Of a stretch of DNA of 64,000 bases, positions 59,701-64,000 are shown piece by piece. The position numbers were made by a program, and so were the translations under genes. This DNA is from Photorhabdus caribbeanensis (GTDB lineage Bacteria > Pseudomonadota > Gammaproteobacteria > Enterobacterales > Enterobacteriaceae): NCBI RefSeq assembly GCF_018448885.1, contig NZ_RCWB01000016.1, positions 42,258-106,257 of the forward strand, given 5' to 3'. Position 1 is the first letter of the stretch. Each line of letters opens with the position of its first letter. Under the pieces are notes generated by a model. It had not been told where the DNA came from. It saw only the letters and a program-made list of their open reading frames with translations, and ran no database searches.

Positions 59701-60019
59701 CGTGTTATCAGTGAATCGCCGTACTCAGGATAAAACCGCTCAGAGCCTGTTTGAATCGGTGGGTTCAGTCACCTTCAGTCATTACTTTAATGGCAACCGT
59801 GCCAAATTAGTGGTGCAGATGGGACATAAGGATGCATCAGGAGAGCGTGAATTTACGGCACTTTCAGACAATGCAGTTGACACCTTGATTCAGGCAATGA
59901 GCAGTTTTGCCCCAACAGCCGGTGATAACGGTTTTATCGAAGGGCTGGATAGCAGGGAGAAAATGGCTATTACCACGGCTTGGGCAGATACCACAATTGG
60001 CAAGGGGAAATTTGCCTGA
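47798..60019 (+). CDS. rtxA: RtxA2, MARTX toxin (unassigned effector and ABH effector, CPD)
   Basis: The ATG at 47798 (TAAAGGA upstream) gives 4073 residues. The frame matches RtxA1: A repeats (~60-690), B repeats (~580-1290 near-identical at DNA level), two NGDFE domains (~1430-1725), a coiled coil (~1735-1950), CPD (His3063, Cys3108) and C repeats (~3700-3950). Cargo differs. Residues ~2065-2665 form a domain I cannot assign: helical N-terminal half, then VTGASGSTN (~2553) and DGGHSVNE (~2592), with no cysteine. An alpha/beta hydrolase follows (~2690-2970) with nucleophile Ser2849 in HGYSVGG, likely Asp2928 and His2959. ABH domains of Vibrio MARTX toxins are PI3P-specific phospholipases A1. 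No rtxC or exporter gene accompanies this copy, so it should use those of rtxA1. Confidence 0.94.
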   Translation: MGKSSNRSAEYFFTGKYYDDNDGNNITAIGVGGEVYAYGGDDDVTVGSLKVDVYHMKGELSVKGASGYTGIRKTGNGGLSFAGASGTAFIDHTGETGNLYYSGAAGYNKLTRKGLSGDTSFKGAGGYNKLWHETDQGNVYFAGAGAANEIDRTWYNHYEGTQGDVTFNGAGAANSIDSRIESGDVILNGVGADNHVVRRGREGNIILNGAGAANRIERIRHSEDEYGQTQGDITLEGAGGYNKLYSDVAHGNIHFTGAGAYNEITRAGARNEIEFAQAKDIVMTSATMEGRWIQQSQQVKAIKSAVEPDTYLFAIANNVNTKVVSVRLQNNPNTGKLCYYATSWYKEGNHLKDIAKENINVNNGFIPVKGEGAITLGNINFVYRQETTIQGVEEALLNDKWVNYAGGANVKAEDVTLGSAKIGGYAISSNGLKIDVSPVKSNEQPNTYVYAIFLAPYTKVVEVKLANDYETGKLKYIAKSWYKTGDHTDRLADESFSYPHGYRSMGAGYTLSQLHYDLNVIDDISDSLTDLEGYSEQDLIKSSKNGGDSSGNIYFIGAGGGNVITSNVTHGNINFTGAGAANIILHGSKFGDTNFDGAGAANIVVKSGEKGDLTFHGAGLANVLVHQGQRGKMDVYAGGAVNVLVRVGDGQYLAHLLSYGNISIHKGSGNSRVLMLGGYNTHTQIGNGNGNWSGAGGFNVITQAGTGNISSILLGGANVLTKLGAGDLVAGLFGGANIITQLSDETETANTTAIALGGTNIFTKKGQGNALAVMGGGANVLTHIGDGNTTGVMLGGANILTKVGQGDTTGIMFGVGNVLTHVGDGLTLGVMAAAGNIFTKVGNGTSIAAMIGAGNLFTHVGKGDAWALMGGAVNVFTKVGDGDALALMVAAGNVFTHIGDGASVALMLAKGNLATKVGNGMTLAAMIGKANIFTHVGNGNTFAAMIGGANVLTKVGNDLTAALMIGKANIYSHVGNGASIGLFAGELNVMTKVGEGTTLAAMFGKANIMTHVGDGLTGVLALGEANIVTKVGDDFMGVVAAAKANVITHVGDATTAGILSGKGNILTKVGDGTTVGLLISDVGNVMTHVGGGTTVGFAKGKANLITKIGDGAGVNAVWGEANILTQVGNGDRYNFAKGKANLITKVGNGQEVTVVQGDANIITHVGNGDDYTGAWGQANIITKVGDGRNVVLAKGKANIVTQVGKGDSFNALWSEGNVITKVGDGIQVTAAKGKANVTTTVGNGLNVTAAHGDANINTRVGNGVSVNVAWGKYNLNTKVGDGLNVAVMKGKGNANIHVGDGLGINASYARNNAVVKIGNGDFYSFSASESDKLSSLFEHIKQTTLGVGGSQAINYLVHGEEANTSGTHKGRGAINLAEVSAIDGFQMDEIAPVSSDLSHCFNGAITAVETPDVSSIEGTLSQKTLSAPDKLDQNENLIVNGDFEQGNQGWQSTNDIEAYLPASAYGLDNTGDGERVSKFNVDKNTVIWQELENLSEGEVVSLTFDFMSHFEMVERDLRDSGMVVLWNGESVFSTSGARAIQRTQKLDLMAKAGTNRIEFKGTGQDDGFSYILDNIVVKSETSLIVNNDFEQSKGDWQSTNDIAAYRPVSTEGPNNTRYGERVSELDVDKNTTIYQDLQNRSEGEVISLSFDFANRPDAYSANNGMDVFWNGKLVFSTFGDAAKWQNKTLELIAKAGSNRIEFKGTGLNDGVGYILDNVIAKSESSRQANIITEHVKQDKAAQNALSDKEKAEKDRQLLEQEKEKQLAAIAKSQSQLELTDQAAVSQNGLTQRNAIAAEAQAETDELVSMMQGLAVLDDYADYSGQSGDQWRNQFAAQFLNRAQDELNYTKFITQKKLVNAQRSITDNQRKVEEAVKKSEAGVAQSEQHHASAKQDIAEAQEKAELRKEEALLQQQRAEKAENNANIAYQGAEYRGKRDIAAAENKITQVQENARGAKQSDSKPERTGAGGSGLSGNAYQSTGAGETGSHIDPELIPEAEKRFYKGLTEEELQALDGAKQAVDRLQINAGIRAENTGVLTTSKFAKVPSDDMVTPRSNSLGEHVRKVPRISGINLESLGNDAKVEQKNSAIFESAKFNLLKEGNKLFINPNVRTLGRKRQLSKALIAVRDIFYKTMSHFDEEHVLQFEQALSHWQQRNPKEFALRISQVNLIRFRMGRMMEHLQAQRAESVGVLGIAVAPQHAEHLKQQVIFDGTGRIIGLKSNITQDEINQLVKWKITPLTRKNSTAEREAPKTESESLIVFMSRLEAANIPESGPLIKRARELWLTGQVTSQETIRLFNDAISQLHAYPELHGLVLSLQADAHREKSTTQYIDNLFGRRFDSELAHTLMKTASPDVIATSRQIGQFLVQEFELYMQSTVGSTVRDGQIAIRMQAFAEKIKKDIRPWFSRVPELTAFLQKPTFDNFKVMMTKVDNGFEMIKIPFLAVKMSNTDGMGLHLSQWKAEADIFYRDQIYKARSTSSKLTNMADVTYKVKLTEQQTNDYGIALPYQPSGDQYEDFLYGRKVAAGRVLTPGQETTLERNALAQGHSVVTGASGSTNIMVHLNNYIASQDPTFSQEQAYLNTLVFLVFDGGHSVNESLVVYKALQESGDERRQVLQNYTASYMDLMDIAGDKGELWINQALNSAFEKTQHLYRENTPEREQNDSPVEVLQALSGKNGASESVLIEDDGTAPRDSDSLNPLTRFFSNELYGFKEDRRYISDETQTMLNDAIANGKSSKITLKGEGGRLTGYYHQGDIKPDDTSMATEKKVVLFLHGSGLSAEEQAYDIQSHYQNQGIDMLAINMRGYGGSDGNPGEQGFYQDARTMFRYLVQDRGIKPGNIIIHGYSVGGPVAADLARYAAQNNQAVSGLLLDRPISSMTKTITAHDIPNPGGVIGALAKAMNGQFSVEKNLKGLPVNTPIMLLTDNQGLGHEGEKLRTRLTAAGYRVSGEQTFYGHVESGALMSQYADRIVSTLSDFQNRNRDVVNSSLRKSDNRGTRFGSQIIIQMENDPTVAKAAINLAGKHPASSVVVKLDADGKYHVVYGDPARLSGKLRWQIVGHGRNGSAQNNTRLSGYSADELAIKLKQFSQNFDRAGKPDRISIVGCSLISDDKRNGFAYRFITALDKQGIRSDVSARRSEVAVDATGRKFTRDKNNQWANKLDDNKLVLRWNEQGELTTTTEKLRRGVAESDINLAKVGYTEADSVTRGAIADNHDIFTAPGKRKNRVELGSNPQSEPLSYAGNIQVNVGDGEFTAINWGTSNVGIKVGTGGFKSLAFGDNNVMVHIGDGDSKHSVNLDGYQALEGAQMFIGNRNVSFNQGRSNDLIVMMDKSIPTPPLVNPFDGAARITGVLKSIAHSGEERNWLAAQNQQWTLSGAKKFVRDMSGLDQTSSVDYKTLVDLDSQLERSSRGLKSDTEAALNKKYHQWLSGHGNNIDTKKMSRVDKFRQANEKLAFNFAIGGQGADIQVTTGSWNFMFGDHIQSILDTNLGSLFGLMTQQYSTTGLVKTTFTYNLQDLPRQLKNKLLGRLASVNADTTLADIFGVDYTPEGQIVARTGEPVDGKAILREMLEVIHKFGGDQLRVFTDPDKLIDGLKQNADMSADGIESFLVSHGLKEKAPDENREKSVPGAINSENIQANNKPDRALGFNSLNLPNLFATIFSQDKQQEMKSLVTNLKENLTADLLNMEQKTFDFLRNSGHLQGDSDIHISLGNYNFNWGGDGKDLGAYLGDNNNFWGGRGDDVYYSIGTSNIFTGGEGDDLGVLMGRENWMFGGNGDDTAVVAGRINHVFMGEGDDQTFVFGEGGVIDAGNGHDYVVTSGNYNQVDTGEDQDYAVTIGNNNRVELGEGNDFGRVFGNDNRIDGNMGDDVIKLMGYHAVINGGEGDDHLIAATISKFSQFDGGDGQDLLVLGGYQNHFRGGAGVDSFVVSSKVIDNQIDDINAEDMIVFNDIDWQNLWFQRSGYDLVLSVNRRTQDKTAQSLFESVGSVTFSHYFNGNRAKLVVQMGHKDASGEREFTALSDNAVDTLIQAMSSFAPTAGDNGFIEGLDSREKMAITTAWADTTIGKGKFA
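49545..51665 (+). repeat. B-repeat tract of rtxA2, near-identical to 35010-37130
   Basis: Same repeat structure and sequence as in rtxA1 with a constant coordinate offset of 14535. Outside the tract the two genes quickly diverge: the A-repeat side reads GNIYFIGAGGGN against GYVNFNGAGGGN, and past 51665 codons differ frequently. Confidence 0.85.
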
Positions 60020-60054
60020 TTAACTCGCTATAACGCTAATTAATAAAAGTAAAA

Positions 60055-60079
60055 ATGGCTCACCTGAATAGGTGGGCCT
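60055..60079 (+). terminator. Degenerate terminator-like hairpin after rtxA2
   Basis: GGCTCACCT-GAAT-AGGTGGGCC forms a stem with one mismatch in the position where rtxA1 has a perfect terminator stem starting with the same AAAATGGCTCAC. The T run has been lost. Confidence 0.55.
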
Positions 60080-60784
60080 AAGAATTAAGTAGAGATTAAA
60101 TAGTCTTAGCCCAGTAAAATACAGAACTTAGACCTTGATGAACGAATGATTTGAATTGCCTGATTTTTGTAAATAATTCACAAGGCCGGGGTAATTTTGA
60201 CTATAATATTTTTGCAATAAATATTAATTACAAAAACTCACCTGTTATTATTGAATGTTATTTGTAAAATAGTTTAATTTTACCCATTACTTTATAAATG
60301 TTCTTTTAACTCGAATATACCCTATGGATTTCAAGATGCATCGCTGCGGCAAGGGAGCGAATCCCCGGGAGCATAGAGAACTATGTGACCGGGGTGAGAG
60401 AGTGCAGCCAACAAAGAAGCAACTTGAAAGATGACGGGTATAAACCAATAACTTATTAGCCCGATAAATACCCCTGTTTTTAATAACCTTATTTACATCT
60501 CCAAGTGAAAAAAGAAATATTCCATCTATAAAAAAACGACACAACTATCTGATAATAAAAAATAGTTAAATTCATAAAAATATAACTAATATCCATAAAA
60601 TATTTTTAATAAAGAAAAACTTTACTCGACCATTCTTTGAACCATCACATTTTACATAGCTTGAGCCAGTCCAATGCACAAAAACAACATAATTGAAATT
60701 AATACTACCATTAGAAGTATGTTAAATACCTATATTAGCTCATGTATGAATCAAACTGATCGCTAATGCGTTATTATCCATATC
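60080..60784. other. Intergenic region downstream of rtxA2
   Basis: About 700 bases of AT-rich DNA holding one ERIC element (60316-60442). No coding frame with recognisable content was seen on either strand. Confidence 0.5.
60316..60442 (+). repeat. ERIC element, full length (127 bp)
   Basis: It runs from TATACCCTATGGATTTCAAG to GATGACGGGTATA, with the arms GCGAATCCCCGGGAGCATAG and CTATGTGACCGGGGTGAGAG that fold back on each other. Its 127-bp length is that of canonical enterobacterial ERIC, and ends are TATA on both sides. Confidence 0.95.
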
Positions 60785-61129
60785 TTATTTTACAACATCT
60801 CGTGATAAGAATAGACCAGTATAAGGATCGAAAAATATTCTTCTTCCATAAAAATCAACAACAAAGTATTGCCCTTCAACAACATTCAACCCTTCGTATG
60901 GGTAACTTGTTTGACCTTCTTTTTGTAAATTCGAAGGCTCTATTTGCCAAAGAAACTCTCCGTTCTTTGTATAAGAAAATAAATTATTTAGTCCATCATC
61001 TCCTATAGGAATATCAATTAAGACAAGAACAGAACCATTATCGATTTCTATCGCTTTAATGATTTTTTGATTAAATATAACTAGGTATCCATTGATATCA
61101 ATCTTGTTATTGTTAGCTAAGATAACCAT
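60785..61129 (-). CDS. Putative immunity protein, hypothetical
   Basis: The 114-residue protein starts at an ATG with AGGAG eight bases upstream (61132-61136, complement). It is rich in beta-strand-like segments (KIIKAIEIDNGSVLVLIDIP; FVVDFYGRRIFFDPYTG) with no motif I recognise. The start overlaps the stop of an upstream toxin-like fragment (61117-61263), the usual arrangement of polymorphic-toxin immunity genes, so immunity is the best guess. Confidence 0.6.
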   Translation of the reverse strand: MVILANNNKIDINGYLVIFNQKIIKAIEIDNGSVLVLIDIPIGDDGLNNLFSYTKNGEFLWQIEPSNLQKEGQTSYPYEGLNVVEGQYFVVDFYGRRIFFDPYTGLFLSRDVVK

Positions 61130-61263
61130 TTTGTTCTCCTATTTTTTTGAATAGCCCGTTCATTAGTAAATGTACCTATCCTTTGCTCTATAAGATTAAA
61201 CTGAGTTTCTCCTCCTTTATAACCAAACAGACTTCCCATATTAAATGCATTACTGTCTACAAC
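61117..61263 (-). pseudogene. C-terminal tail of a polymorphic toxin (fragment)
   Basis: A 48-residue frame reads VVDSNAFNMGSLFGYKGGET and ends in NRRTKWLS, its stop overlapping the start of the 60785-61129 gene. The first upstream region merges into the end of the 61266 gene and no start is available, so only the tail of a toxin domain appears to survive. Family not assigned. Confidence 0.5.
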
Positions 61264-61265
61264 AA

Positions 61266-61712
61266 TTACGTAGAAAAAAATAAATAAAGCCAAACAATAT
61301 AAAATAACCTAGATAACCATAATGACGTATTTTGAAGGCTTATTTCCATTTCAAAAACAAACTCTTTTATGAATTCAATATTATTTCTATGTGCAAATTT
61401 TCTTTTTGAGAAAAACCTGCAATGAATAAGAAAAATAAGAATTGCAAATACTCCAATAAAATAGCCAGCAAAGGAAATTAAGTTTCCATTTTTAATAAAT
61501 TCAAACCAAATTCCAGATATATAAATAACAAATAATATTATCATGGAAAAATTAGTAAGTTTGTTTTTATTAAAAAAACAAAAATCAAAAAAGAGCAATG
61601 GAGATTTTACACTTCTTAGTGAAACTTTCCTGCTCAAGCCAAAACAGATGAAGCAGGCAAGAAACCCCAACAGACTCAAAACCATCAAAATCAACGGAAT
61701 ATATACAATCAT
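61266..61712 (-). CDS. Hypothetical membrane protein
   Basis: I take the ATG at 61712; a GTG two codons upstream is also possible. About 148 residues with four or so hydrophobic segments (VYIPLILMVLSLLGFLACFI; FSMIILFVIYISGIW; FAGYFIGVFAILIFLIHC; a C-terminal FYIVWLYLFF). It directly follows a decayed CDI-type toxin leader (61815-61985) and may be its immunity protein, since membrane immunity proteins exist for pore-forming CDI toxins. No family is recognised. Confidence 0.5.
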   Translation of the reverse strand: MIVYIPLILMVLSLLGFLACFICFGLSRKVSLRSVKSPLLFFDFCFFNKNKLTNFSMIILFVIYISGIWFEFIKNGNLISFAGYFIGVFAILIFLIHCRFFSKRKFAHRNNIEFIKEFVFEMEISLQNTSLWLSRLFYIVWLYLFFST

Positions 61713-61814
61713 GCTCACTTATCCTTAAACTGCGTATTACCGTGAAGAAGCTAGCTCTTTAACGGCATTTTTCAAGATAACTTTCATCATCGATGAGGTA
61801 TTAGCATCTATTGT

Positions 61815-61985
61815 CTACTTCACCAAGATACCAATGTTCTGAGTAAAAAGAGTTACCTCTTGGCGATACTTATCCCTGACAACAGAACGACAACTGGTAT
61901 CCTCCTGATAGTTGACCAGTTCCTAACTCCTTGAACGATTTTGGTCAACGCTTAGATGATTATTGTCCACAACAACGCATTCCAT
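61815..61985 (-). pseudogene. Decayed CDI/hemagglutinin toxin C-terminal module (VDNN variant)
   Basis: A frame starting MECVVVDNNHLSVDQNRSRS meets a TAG and continues as ELVNYQEDTSCRSVVRDKYR before stopping at 61815. The VDNN corresponds to the VENN junction motif of CdiA-type proteins, and the SC...VRDKY pattern fits the cysteine-containing segment after it. The toxin domain itself is missing. Confidence 0.65.
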
Positions 61986-62060
61986 TGCGAAGTTGACCGC
62001 CGAACGACGATTTTCTTAATGCCCTCAGTCAGTTACAACCCATTTTTTCCAGTGCTGCTT
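61959..62060. repeat. Direct repeat of orphan-module leader, copy 1
   Basis: Matches 63694-63795 collinearly at an offset of 1735 bases (for example CATTCCATTGCGAAGTTGA and GTTACAACCC-TTTTTTCCAGTG shared). Each copy leads into a VENN/VDNN-type module, so modules were probably inserted at, or duplicated with, this sequence. Confidence 0.75.
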
Positions 62061-62075
62061 TGTCGCCGAACCTAA

Positions 62076-62246
62076 AACTCCCTGACACGCTTTTCGCCCC
62101 CGAAGGCCAGTTTTTCCCGCCGGGCCATTGTCAGTGTGCACCTTAAAAGCAACTGGCTGGAAGAAGCGGGCTTTGCCACCGGGCAGCCGGTACAGGTCAG
62201 TGTTGAGCACGGGCAGTTGATTATCCGGCTTGTTGAGAATAATTGA
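62076..62246 (+). pseudogene. SymE-like toxin fragment, lacks a start
   Basis: After a stop at 62073-62075 the frame reads VHLKSNWLEEAGFATGQPVQ and VSVEHGQLIIRLVENN to a stop at 62244-62246. WLEEAGFATG is a hallmark of SymE, an SOS-induced AbrB-fold toxin. No ATG or good alternative start lies in the frame and the usual N-terminus is absent. SymE-like genes often accompany Rhs and CDI loci. Confidence 0.65.
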
Positions 62247-62293
62247 CGGCTAAAGGGAAGATCCCAGCGCTTAGGCTGGGATCTGTATCAACT

Positions 62294-62809
62294 CTATTGC
62301 AATTGCTTAATCTCTCTATCTAACCAGTTACGATGCTTTTCTATTAATAGGTGGTAATTCTCGTCCGAATAGTACTCTGTTGGTGAAAGATTATTACCAA
62401 CACCTTGGACTATATTCGGTGAATCAACACTATCTCCCCAAAGGTTCCAAAACTCGTTTAATTTGAGAAGACCATATACGTAATCATCAGGCAATTCATT
62501 AAGTAATAGGATATATAAAGCGACATATCTCCATTTCCTTTCTGATAACTGTATATTTATATTTTTTTTATCACATATGACTTCTAAGCTATCGATCACT
62601 TCACGATTGATTTCTGTGCAAAATGCAGCTTCAGACACCTCGACCAGAATTGAATCAGACAGATCAAGTTTTGTTAATTCATTACATGCAAACTCACTTA
62701 TATTAGGAGCAGATAAACGACCAACAGGGTTTCCCTTGGCTCCAAGAAAAATCATTCCCCAATCAAGTAATTCCATTTTTTTAGCTAACAAGTACATATC
62801 ATTCATCAT
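62294..62809 (-). CDS. Putative CDI-type immunity protein (DUF2247-like)
   Basis: The 171-residue protein begins with MMNDMYLLAKKMELLDWGMI; the ATG overlaps the last four bases of the toxin gene. Mostly helical and acidic (LTKLDLSDSILVEVSEAAF; WNLWGDSVDSPN), as is common for immunity proteins that neutralise basic nucleases. The pattern resembles the DUF2247 family, which I recall as partner of CDI toxins, but I cannot verify this here. Role as antitoxin to the 62806-63759 product is inferred from the overlap and order. Confidence 0.65.
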   Translation of the reverse strand: MMNDMYLLAKKMELLDWGMIFLGAKGNPVGRLSAPNISEFACNELTKLDLSDSILVEVSEAAFCTEINREVIDSLEVICDKKNINIQLSERKWRYVALYILLLNELPDDYVYGLLKLNEFWNLWGDSVDSPNIVQGVGNNLSPTEYYSDENYHLLIEKHRNWLDREIKQLQ

Positions 62810-63759
62810 GGTTTTGATGGCACTCCATTCACTGTTCCGCCAGTAACAAACATTCTATGGCTTACACCACCTAATTTTGGATCTACTATCCACTCAAATC
62901 GTCCTTCAACCCCATTTAATTTTCCTGGCAATTGATAAAGAGTGGCTCCATTTTTCAATTTCGTTTGTGTTGCTAAGCCAGCATAATTGTCAACAATATC
63001 ATTGAAACCATGAGCCTTAGTTACTGAAGGAAATTCTTGTGTCGCTGTTGGCTTACTTCTATTCGGATAAACAGATATTTCTTTCCCATCAATATCAACA
63101 ACAGTTTTATTAGGTAGTTGATCTACTTTATTTCCACTACCAGTTCCTTTCTCGCCACTCCCAACCCTTTGATGCTCTAATACGTCATTTTTGATTGTCT
63201 TGTCACTTGTAATGTTTTCTTTTCCATTAGGTAGTGACTTTCCATCAAACTTACCAACCGGATGCTCAACATTCGTCACCGTGCCCTTATCCTTCGGACT
63301 AAATTTCCCTTCTCCTACTTTCCATTGCGGTGATGAACCTTCTGCTTTGCTACCCGAAACAGGATTTTTAGCCAGTGCCAAGAATGCCTTAGCCGCCACA
63401 TACTGCATCACCTTCGCTTCACTGGTCGGCACACCGCTGGCCACAATTTCAGCCGCTTTCTCCGGCGTCATTTTTTCATTGGACATCACCACATCTAACG
63501 GCACACCGAAGAAGTTCCCCCACGCCACAATCAGCCCTCTAGCCGGATCTTGCCCTTCCGGGTGCGTGCCTCTCGCTTGTTTCGCCAACGCTTCCGACAA
63601 TTCATCCGGGGTCGCCCCTTCCCTGAGCATTTGCATGGCGAGTGAACTCTGTGCCCGACCGTATTCCGCCATGCCTTTTGGCAAGCTCAAAGCATTATTC
63701 TCCACAACAACGCATTCCATTGCGAAGTTGATTACCGAACACCGATTTTCCCTGCGCAC
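62806..63759 (-). CDS. Orphan CdiA-type toxin C-terminal module (VENN)
   Basis: The frame opens with a GTG at 63759; an ATG lies shortly after (MECVVVENN). The VENN motif is followed by a pre-toxin segment (ALSLPKGMAEYGRAQSSLAM...) and a long alanine-rich helical part (~60-140), a flexible linker (KFSPKDKGTVTN...KGTGSGNKVDQLPN) and a distinct C-terminal toxin domain of about 100 residues (from KAHGFNDIVDNYAG to the end). That tail resembles small RNase-like or BECR-fold CDI toxins, but no catalytic motif is certain. Without the huge secreted CdiA filament it is an orphan module, able to be recombined onto a full cdiA elsewhere. Immunity gene overlaps downstream. Confidence 0.75.
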   Translation of the reverse strand: MRRENRCSVINFAMECVVVENNALSLPKGMAEYGRAQSSLAMQMLREGATPDELSEALAKQARGTHPEGQDPARGLIVAWGNFFGVPLDVVMSNEKMTPEKAAEIVASGVPTSEAKVMQYVAAKAFLALAKNPVSGSKAEGSSPQWKVGEGKFSPKDKGTVTNVEHPVGKFDGKSLPNGKENITSDKTIKNDVLEHQRVGSGEKGTGSGNKVDQLPNKTVVDIDGKEISVYPNRSKPTATQEFPSVTKAHGFNDIVDNYAGLATQTKLKNGATLYQLPGKLNGVEGRFEWIVDPKLGGVSHRMFVTGGTVNGVPSKP

Positions 63760-63795
63760 TCAGTCGGTTACAACCCGTTTTTTCCAGTGGTGTTT
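63694..63795. repeat. Direct repeat of orphan-module leader, copy 2
   Basis: Partner of 61959-62060. It covers the VENN codons and sequence just upstream of the toxin start. Confidence 0.75.
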
Positions 63796-63859
63796 GAAGC
63801 TCGACCCACAACGCCCCGACGCGACTTTTCAGCCTGTAAGCTACTTTTCCCAGACGTAA

Positions 63860-63914
63860 TGAACTGCCCCCTCTTAAATGCCGGATGATTGTCTAACATT
63901 TGGGGTACAGTTCA
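63860..63914. mobile_element. 55-bp IS-end-derived inverted repeat (MITE-like)
   Basis: TGAACTG at 63860-63866 and CAGTTCA at 63908-63914 bound a short element. Read from the right end it begins TGAACTGTACCCCAAATGTT, close to the glnS-linked hairpin at 15609. Both ends together look like the terminal repeats of an IS with the transposase gene removed. IS family not confirmed. Confidence 0.5.
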
Positions 63915-64000
63915 CATGGATGGGATTTTACTTTAGGCAGTAATAATAATTTATTGTCGAAGTGACAATGTTTTTCACTGTTTCTTTTTCTAAAATAATA

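Noticed and set aside
63191..63859. 222-codon plus-strand ORF
   Set aside because: It is antisense to the VENN toxin gene, whose protein has recognisable motifs and a coupled immunity gene; the plus-strand translation has none.

Overview
The window is about 64 kb of an insect-associated enterobacterial chromosome, most likely Photorhabdus. Reasons: (i) a core gene order close to the E. coli ybeX-to-ybfE segment; (ii) ERIC repeats with TA-rich ends; (iii) a large MARTX-toxin island with its own type I exporter; (iv) orphan contact-dependent-inhibition (CDI) style toxin/immunity fragments. The genus is inferred from content and layout, not from a database search.

Layout. 1-5.1 kb: corC (cut by the window edge), ybeY, ybeZ and miaB on the minus strand, with ubiF divergent from miaB. 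5.3-5.9 kb: six tRNAs (Gln-CUG, Met, Gln-UUG, Gln-UUG, Leu-UAG, Met) with a consensus promoter and a terminator. 6-11.1 kb: an N-acetylglucosamine regulon, nagE-nagB-nagA-nagC, all on the minus strand. E. coli has nagE divergent, and asnB and nagD lie nearby; here nagE is inverted and asnB and nagD are absent. 11.5-13.9 kb: an AT-rich glycosyltransferase and an ERIC element. 13.9-15.6 kb: glnS. 15.6-19.7 kb: an accessory patch with an IS-end-like hairpin, a LysR regulator, a heme-oxygenase-fold diiron oxidase, remnants of an AMP-binding ligase and another gene, and a cupin. 20.6-23.3 kb: a secreted chitobiase (GH20), whose product GlcNAc would feed the nag genes. 23.4-25.2 kb: fur, fldA and ybfE. 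25.3-26.3 kb: a GlxA-type AraC regulator, where the E. coli-like order breaks off.

26.4-60.0 kb is the MARTX island. rtxB-rtxD-rtxE (two ATPases and a membrane-fusion protein) run leftward. rtxH-rtxC and two giant toxin genes, rtxA1 (4616 codons) and rtxA2 (4073 codons), run rightward. Both toxins share the same frame: N-terminal A repeats, B repeats, two NGDFE-type beta-sandwich-like domains, a coiled coil, a cysteine protease domain (CPD) and C-terminal RTX repeats. Their effector cargo differs. RtxA1 carries a candidate ADP-ribosyl-cyclase-like domain, a Rho-inactivation domain (RID) and a Ras/Rap1 protease (RRSP, DUF5). RtxA2 carries an unassigned domain of about 600 residues and an alpha/beta hydrolase (ABH). 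A remnant of rtxH and the tail of rtxC lie between the two toxin genes, so the locus arose by tandem duplication of rtxH-rtxC-rtxA. A 2.1-kb B-repeat tract stays almost identical between the copies with no indel, which suggests gene conversion.

60-64 kb: an ERIC element and a row of leftward orphan toxin/immunity modules (one apparently intact VENN-type toxin with an overlapping immunity gene, two decayed modules), a 5'-truncated SymE-like fragment and an IS-end-like 55-bp inverted repeat.
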